DNA from: Chloroflexota bacterium
Lineage (GTDB): Bacteria; Chloroflexota; Limnocylindria; Limnocylindrales; CSP1-4
Reading direction: 5' to 3'
Assembly: GCA_029778235.1 (NCBI GenBank)
Contig: JAKOQS010000066.1
Span: 18,286 to 82,285 of the forward strand
DNA: 64,000 bases
Position 1 is the stretch's first letter. Each line of letters opens with the position of its first letter. Shown here in pieces: positions 58,574 to 64,000 of this stretch. Below the pieces are notes generated by a model. That model searched no databases. It was not told the origin of the DNA and worked only from the letters and a program-made list of their open reading frames with translations. A program made the translations under genes and the position numbers.

Positions 58574-59469
58574 GTCGCGGGCTCCTCCTCGACGCCGCGC
58601 CGGGAGCGCTCCCCGGCGCCGGGCGCGAATCGGGCGATGACGTACAGCAGGATGAAGGCGAAGACCAGGGCCGACAGCGAGACCGCGACCGAGACGTATG
58701 GATCGCGCTTGCCCAGCAGGTAGATGACCACCTGGAGCGTGCGGAACGACAGCAGCTGCGAGATCGTGAACTCACCGAGGACGAGCGCGACCGCGAGCAC
58801 CGATGCGGACAGGATCCCGCCGCGGATGTTCGGGACGATCACCTGGAAGATCGTGCGCGGCCACCCGGCACCCAGGCTCCGCGCGGCGTCGGCGAGCGTG
58901 GCGACGTCCACCATCCGGATGCCGGAGTCGATCGCGCGGTAGGCATAGGGCAGCACCAGGATGATGTCGATGAACGCCAGCGTCAGCGGCGATCCGCCGA
59001 AGACGCCCAGGTGCCGCCCCATCCACTGGTACATCGGGGCGATGCCCACGACGATGACGATCGCCGGGATCGCGAGCGGCAGGAGGCACAGGAACTCGAC
59101 GACGCGGCGCATCCGCGGGACCCGGATGACGGTCCAGACCATCGTGGGCACGAGCAGGACGAGCATGCCGACCACGGTGAGGACGGCGATCTCGAGCGAG
59201 GTCACGATCCCGTCGACCAGGTCGGGGTAGTCGAGGATGGCCTGGAAGTTCTGGAGGTTCCTGGCGCCGTAGTCGCCGCGCGACGAGAACTCGAGCATCG
59301 CGAACAGCGGCAGGATCAGGTAGCCGAAGATCAGCACGAGGATCGCGATCCGCGAGCCGAGCTGCAGGCGGGACCGGCGACGGCGACGGCCCTTGGGCGG
59401 TCGCGAGAGGAGCGCTCCGCCGTCGGGCGTGGCGGCGCCCAGGCCCATGCTCGTGCTGGGCCCGCTCAT
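58570..59469 (-). CDS. ABC transporter permease (PotC-like)
   Basis: Multi-TM; DAARSLGAGWPRTIFQVIVPNIRGGILSASVLAVALVLGEF (EAA-type loop). Confidence 0.9.
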   Translation of the reverse strand: MSGPSTSMGLGAATPDGGALLSRPPKGRRRRRSRLQLGSRIAILVLIFGYLILPLFAMLEFSSRGDYGARNLQNFQAILDYPDLVDGIVTSLEIAVLTVVGMLVLLVPTMVWTVIRVPRMRRVVEFLCLLPLAIPAIVIVVGIAPMYQWMGRHLGVFGGSPLTLAFIDIILVLPYAYRAIDSGIRMVDVATLADAARSLGAGWPRTIFQVIVPNIRGGILSASVLAVALVLGEFTISQLLSFRTLQVVIYLLGKRDPYVSVAVSLSALVFAFILLYVIARFAPGAGERSRRGVEEEPAT

Positions 59470-60392
59470 CGGACCCACCGGGAGGCGCGCTTCTGGATGA
59501 ACGCGTACGCGGCCATCACCACCGAGACCACGATGATCATGCCGAGCGCGAGCGCCTTGCCGACGTTCTCCTGCCCGAGCACGACCTCGCTCTGGAACTG
59601 GTTCGCGATCTGGAGCGTGATCAGCGGGGCGCCCTGGCTGATGAGCGCAGCCGCCGTCGCATAGGCGGAGAACGCGTTGGTGAAGAGGAGCAGGAGCGCG
59701 CCGAGGAAGCTCGGCGCGAGGATCGGCCCGCCGACGTTCCGCCAGAACGCCCATGCGCCGCCGCCGAGGCTCGCCGACGCGTCGTACCACTCCTGGCGGA
59801 GGCCGTCGAGCGAGGGCAGGAAGACGATGAGCATGAGCGGGATCTGGAAGTACGTGTAGACCACCGCCAGGCCCGTGAGGCTGTACAGCCAGGACGGGTC
59901 GGGCAGGACGTCGAACTGGATGACGTCCTGGAAGAAGAGGGTCACGAGGCCGTTGAACCCGAAGGTGGCGAGGAATGCGAAGGCGAGCATGACGCCGCCG
60001 AACTGGGCGAGGACGCCGGATGCGGCGACGACCACCTGCCTGAGCTGGCCGTTCGGGTCACCGCGGGCCACCGCCCAGGCCAGGAGCGCCCCGAAGATGG
60101 CACCCGCGATCGCGGTCGTGAGCGCGAGCTGGATCGACTTGAGGAACGCGCTGACGAACGTGTCGTCCGTGAACATCCGGATGACGTTGTCGAGCGTGAG
60201 CCCGCCCTCGAGGGTCGTGAACGCGCCGACGGTGACGATGAGCGTCGGCAGGATCAGGAAGACCCCGACGTAGGCGTGGAACGGGATGAGCGCGATGTAG
60301 TTCCGCGCCCCGCGCAGGCGGCGGGAGCCGGCCCCGCGCGAGGCGGGGCCGGCTGCCTGCGTGCCGGGAGCGGACGCCGTGGCCTGTGCCAT
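59466..60392 (-). CDS. ABC transporter permease (PotB-like)
   Basis: Multi-TM; EWYDASASLGGGAWAFWRNVGGPILAPSFLGALLLLFTNAFSAYATA. Confidence 0.9.
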   Translation of the reverse strand: MAQATASAPGTQAAGPASRGAGSRRLRGARNYIALIPFHAYVGVFLILPTLIVTVGAFTTLEGGLTLDNVIRMFTDDTFVSAFLKSIQLALTTAIAGAIFGALLAWAVARGDPNGQLRQVVVAASGVLAQFGGVMLAFAFLATFGFNGLVTLFFQDVIQFDVLPDPSWLYSLTGLAVVYTYFQIPLMLIVFLPSLDGLRQEWYDASASLGGGAWAFWRNVGGPILAPSFLGALLLLFTNAFSAYATAAALISQGAPLITLQIANQFQSEVVLGQENVGKALALGMIIVVSVVMAAYAFIQKRASRWVR

Positions 60393-60420
60393 GGGTCGCC
60401 CTCCGGTCGGTCGATCGCGT

Positions 60421-61617
60421 CTACTGGATCGCGATGAACTTCCAGTTGTCGGTGAGGTAGGCCTTGGCCGCGTCGGTCTGGTCCAGCGTCAGCTGGACCG
60501 GGGCGGTCGTCGGCGGGTTGATCGCGGCGAGGGCGTCCTTGTCGGCCGTCCCGGCAGCCTGCATCGCCGCAAGCCGGACCGGCAGCGCGCCGCCCTTGAG
60601 CCACTCGTTCTGGCCGGCATCCGAGAAGAGGTACTCGGTCCAGCAGCGCGCGGCCGCCGGGTGCGCGGCGTCCTTGTTGATCGCGGCGTTGTAGAACGCG
60701 GCGACCGGCGGGGCGTCGGACGGGATGACGATCTTCCAGTCGATGCCCTTGGCCTTGAGATTGGCCACGTCGCCGATCTGGTTGTACGTCCAGTCGATGA
60801 CGATCGGCGTCTGGCCGGAGGCGACGGTGGCCGGGGTCGGGTCGACCGGCAGGAGGTTCCCGCTCTCGGCGAGCTTCCGGAAGAAGTCGACGCCGGGGGC
60901 GATGTTGTCCGCCGAGCCCCCGTTGGCGAGCGCGGCGAGGAGCACGCCGTTGAGGCCGGCCGACGCCTTCAGCGGGTCGCCATTGAGGGCGACCTTGCCC
61001 TTGAACTCCGGCTTGGCGAGATCGGCGACGGTGGTGATGTCACCGAGCTTCGCGTCGTACGCGATCGCCGAGAACCCCGCGTAGTTGTTGATCCAGGTGC
61101 CGTTCGGGTCCTTGTTGGCGTCGGGGATGTCGCCCCACGTGACCGGCTGGTACGGCGCGTACAGGTCCGTGTTCGCGAGCATGACCGCGGTCCCGAGGTC
61201 GAGGACGTCGGGCTGGCGGCCGGTGCCGGCGAGGTTCTTGACGGCGTTGATCTCGTCCTGGCTGTTGGCGTCCGGGTTGTCGGAGACGACCTTGATGCCG
61301 TACTTCTTCGCGAACTCGTCGATGAGCACGCCGTAGTTCGCCCACGTGGGCGGCAGGGCGATGACGTTGAGCTGGCCCTCGGCCTGGGCGGCGGCACAGA
61401 CGGCGTCCACGCCGCCCGCACCGGCGGAGGTGGCGGTCGCCCAGTCGACCTGGGCCGGGGCCTGCGACTCGGCCGGAGCCTGGGTCGCGGGGGCCTGCGT
61501 GGCGGGGGCCTGGGTGGCGGGGGCCTGTGACTCGGCCGGCGCCTGGGTCGCAGACGAGCTGCAAGCCGCGGCGACGACGGCGACTGCTGCGATGGCGACG
61601 AGGCCACGAGCTCTCAT
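60421..61617 (-). CDS. ABC transporter extracellular solute-binding lipoprotein
   Basis: Lipobox AVVAAACSSS; periplasmic-binding-protein-like body; adjacent to permeases. Confidence 0.9.
   Translation of the reverse strand: MRARGLVAIAAVAVVAAACSSSATQAPAESQAPATQAPATQAPATQAPAESQAPAQVDWATATSAGAGGVDAVCAAAQAEGQLNVIALPPTWANYGVLIDEFAKKYGIKVVSDNPDANSQDEINAVKNLAGTGRQPDVLDLGTAVMLANTDLYAPYQPVTWGDIPDANKDPNGTWINNYAGFSAIAYDAKLGDITTVADLAKPEFKGKVALNGDPLKASAGLNGVLLAALANGGSADNIAPGVDFFRKLAESGNLLPVDPTPATVASGQTPIVIDWTYNQIGDVANLKAKGIDWKIVIPSDAPPVAAFYNAAINKDAAHPAAARCWTEYLFSDAGQNEWLKGGALPVRLAAMQAAGTADKDALAAINPPTTAPVQLTLDQTDAAKAYLTDNWKFIAIQ
61450..61551 (-). repeat. Low-complexity linker repeats (TQAPA / ESQAPA) after the lipobox of the solute-binding protein
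   Basis: ATQAPAESQAPATQAPATQAPATQAPAESQAPAQ. Confidence 0.85.
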
Positions 61618-61966
61618 CCAGTGCACTGAGTGTCCTCCTCTGCGGATGTCCGACCGAGCGGCATGCGCCGTCCCGGCCCGATCGCCCGGCCGGCAGGACC
61701 GTCCCCGCGGTCCTCCGCTGTGGAGCCGGCCGGCTCCTCCAAGTGTGCGCTCCACGTCCGCTGGCCCGTGGGCCCTCCGACCCGAGCGGCACAGGCGGTG
61801 GAGTCACATGCGCCCAGTATCCGGGAACGGACGGCGTCGCGCACGGCCCGGACATGCGGCTGGCGGCCGGCGCTGGGACGCGCGTCCCGGGGCCGGCTCG
61901 TCCCCGGGGCCGGCCCGGCCATGCTCCGTGACCGCCGGCAGCGCGAGCCCTCCGCTCTTGCTGCCA

Positions 61967-61990
61967 TGGTGCAACATGTGGTGCATCATC
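61967..61990. promoter_or_regulatory. Tandem 12-bp repeats in divergent intergenic region, candidate IclR-type regulator site
   Basis: TGGTGCAACATG TGGTGCATCATC (10/12 identical) between solute-binding-protein and iclR-like genes. Confidence 0.5.
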
Positions 61991-62062
61991 GCGACCCGGC
62001 GAGCCGAAAGGTAGCAGCGCCATCGTGCCGACGCAAGGCCGTTCCGACATCCCCGGACGCCC

Positions 62063-62905
62063 GTGAGCGACACCGTCCAGGCCGTCGAGCGGGCGCTCCG
62101 CATGCTCGAGGAGATCGCCGCGAGCCCCGCGCCCCCGAGCGCGCCCGAGATCGCCCGTGGAGCCGGCGTCAACCGCGCCACCGCCTGGCGCCTGCTGCGC
62201 ACCCTCGAGTCGTTCGACCTGGTCCGACGCGACCCCCACTCCGGACGGTACGCCGTCTCCTACGGCGTGGTGCGCCTCGCGGCCGCGACGGACGCCGCGA
62301 TGCTCGCGCGGCGGGCACGGCCGGTCCTGGAACGCTTGGCGGCCGAGACCGATGCGAGCGCCTTCCTGGAGGTGCCCACCCATCGCGGGCCGGTCATCAT
62401 CGACGAGGTCCGGCCGTCGACGCCGGTCCTGGTGGACCTCGCGGGCATGGACGTTCCGCTGCACTGCGGCTCGGTGGGCAAGCTGTACCTCGCCTGGCTC
62501 CCGGACGACGAGCTCGAGCGATACCTGGCCTCCGGCCTGGTCCAGGCGACGGAGCACACGCTGACGGATCCGGCCGCGCTCCGGGCCGAGGTGGACACCT
62601 GCCGCCTGACCGGGATCGCGATCAACTACATGGAGCACCGCGAGGAGTGGTGCGGGATCACGGCCGCCGTGCGCGACCGGGCCGGTCGCGATCTCGCGTA
62701 CCTGAACCTGACGCTCCCCACGTTCCGCTGGTCGCGCGACGCGCTGCTCGGGCTGGCGGACCGCCTGCGCGCGGCCGCGGAGGAGGTCGCAGGGCTGGTG
62801 GGCGCGCGGGAGGCCGGCCCAGGCGGCGCCGCACGTGCGGTGGCCGCCACTCCGGCGGAGCGCCGCGGTCGCGCCCGCCACGGCGGGGGTCCGCTCGCTC
62901 GATGA
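62063..62905 (+). CDS. IclR family transcriptional regulator
   Basis: VERALRMLEEIAASPAPPSAPEIARGAGVNRATAWRLLRTLESFDLVRRDP HTH; LHCGSVGKLYLAWLPDDE effector domain. Confidence 0.93.
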   Translation: MSDTVQAVERALRMLEEIAASPAPPSAPEIARGAGVNRATAWRLLRTLESFDLVRRDPHSGRYAVSYGVVRLAAATDAAMLARRARPVLERLAAETDASAFLEVPTHRGPVIIDEVRPSTPVLVDLAGMDVPLHCGSVGKLYLAWLPDDELERYLASGLVQATEHTLTDPAALRAEVDTCRLTGIAINYMEHREEWCGITAAVRDRAGRDLAYLNLTLPTFRWSRDALLGLADRLRAAAEEVAGLVGAREAGPGGAARAVAATPAERRGRARHGGGPLAR

Positions 62906-63990
62906 GCCCGCTCGTGATCGGGGTCGTCCTGTTCGCGGCCCTCATGAACGTCACGTGGCACGTCGTCGTGAAGACGTCGGGGGACCCGCTCCTCATGACG
63001 GCGCGCGCGACCGGCGGGTCGATCCTCCTCCTCACGCCGTTCGTCGCCGTCGCGTGGCTCCTCGCCGGCCGGCCGGGCCTGACCCCGACGGGGTGGGTCC
63101 TCGTGGTCGTCTCGGGGGTCGTCGAGCTCGCCTACTTCGTCACCCTCTCCGCGGCGTACCGCCGCGGCGACCTCTCGACGGTCTACCCGATCGCGCGCGG
63201 GACGGCGGCCGTCGGCGCCGTGCTCGCCGGGATCGTCCTCCTCGGGGAACGCCCCGACGCGCTCGCGCTGTGCGGCGTCGCGCTGCTCCTCGCGGGCGGC
63301 TGGTTCGTCCGCAGGCCCGCGATCCACGCGGGCTCGGCCGCGGTGGGGTGGGCCCTCCTGACCGGGCTGACGATCACCACGTACTCCGCGGTCGATGCCG
63401 TCGGATCGCGCCAGGGCCCGCCGTGGCTGTACGGCTGGGCGATGTTCCTCGTCGGGGCAGCGCTGCTCGCCGCGTGGGTCGTGGTCGACGGGCGGACGGG
63501 GTTCACGGCGCGGCTGGCCCGGCGCGCGGTCGCCGCCGGCGGCGTGGCGGCACGGATGGCGGGCGGCACGGACGGGACGGGTCACAGCGCCGGCACGAGC
63601 CGCGCGGGCGCGTGGGCGGGCCGTGACGCGGCTGTCGGCACCGGCGCAGCGACGCACGCCGGACCCGCACGCATCGCGACCGTCGGCGACCCTGTAGAGG
63701 CCGGTCTTCCCGTGACGGACCCGGTGCCAGCCGGCGAGGCGGCGGGCGAGGCGCCCGCGCCGTGGCGCCGCGCCCTCGCGGCCGGGACCCTCATCACGCT
63801 GGCCTACTTCCTCGTCCTGTGGGCCTACTCGGTCGCACCCCTCGCGATCGTCTCCCCCCTGCGCGAGTCCGCGGTCGTGCTCGCGACCGCCTGGGGGATC
63901 CTGGGCCTCGGCGAGCGCGAAGGCGCCGCGGAGCGGATCGGCGGCGCGATCCTCATCGCGCTCGGCGGGGTGCTCGTGGCGGTGGGGTAG
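62902..63990 (+). CDS. EamA/DMT-family transporter with long hydrophilic central insert
   Basis: Multi-TM, LSTVYPIARGTAAVGAVLAGIVLLGERP and PLAIVSPLRESAVVLATAWGILGLGEREGAAERIGGAILIALGGVLVAV; ATGA overlap with iclR. Confidence 0.88.
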   Translation: MSPLVIGVVLFAALMNVTWHVVVKTSGDPLLMTARATGGSILLLTPFVAVAWLLAGRPGLTPTGWVLVVVSGVVELAYFVTLSAAYRRGDLSTVYPIARGTAAVGAVLAGIVLLGERPDALALCGVALLLAGGWFVRRPAIHAGSAAVGWALLTGLTITTYSAVDAVGSRQGPPWLYGWAMFLVGAALLAAWVVVDGRTGFTARLARRAVAAGGVAARMAGGTDGTGHSAGTSRAGAWAGRDAAVGTGAATHAGPARIATVGDPVEAGLPVTDPVPAGEAAGEAPAPWRRALAAGTLITLAYFLVLWAYSVAPLAIVSPLRESAVVLATAWGILGLGEREGAAERIGGAILIALGGVLVAVG

Positions 63991-64000
63991 GCGGCGCGCC

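Noticed and set aside
56055-58775. 906-aa minus ORF as an ABC-oxidoreductase fusion
   Set aside because: Upstream half is an off-frame reading of the ABC ATPase gene; the oxidoreductase starts at 57419
1-64000. tRNA/rRNA genes, CRISPR arrays, transposons, phage or defence systems
   Set aside because: None recognised on reading either strand; a tRNAscan/Infernal/CRISPR search would be needed to exclude short RNAs formally

Overview
High-GC bacterial chromosomal segment of housekeeping and accessory genes, mostly on the minus strand. I saw no rRNA, tRNA, CRISPR array, transposase or phage genes. Taxonomy is a guess from gene content and order (possibly Chloroflexota-like). Main blocks: hom-thrC-thrB; trpS; AI-2E permease and surE; two tandem phytoene-desaturase-like FAD oxidoreductases divergent from a GcvT-family gene; a BtuFCD-type ABC importer behind a cobalamin riboswitch; phosphohexomutase/manC; a SAM-cycle cluster metK-ahcY-GNAT-MtnA-like-apt; mfd-pth; HtrA-like protease; ybeY-pgpH-yqeY-rpsU; an EXLDI-type protein with a DrrAB-like ABC exporter behind an AT-rich inverted repeat; acyl-CoA ligase; hrcA-grpE-dnaK with CIRCE and a separated dnaJ-prmA; hemW-CPBP-lepA; ribosomal protein S20 with a long histone-H1-like tail; and an ABC uptake cluster with FAD oxidoreductase, IclR regulator and EamA transporter. 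Best leads for a second look: the GcvT + paired FAD oxidoreductase module with a perfect palindrome, the EXLDI/DrrAB locus and its operator, the S20 tail, the MtnA-like protein lacking the catalytic Cys and carrying a twin-arginine-like N-terminus, and the 13-nt Shine-Dalgarno in front of rpsU. All calls are from reading the sequence; no database search was run.
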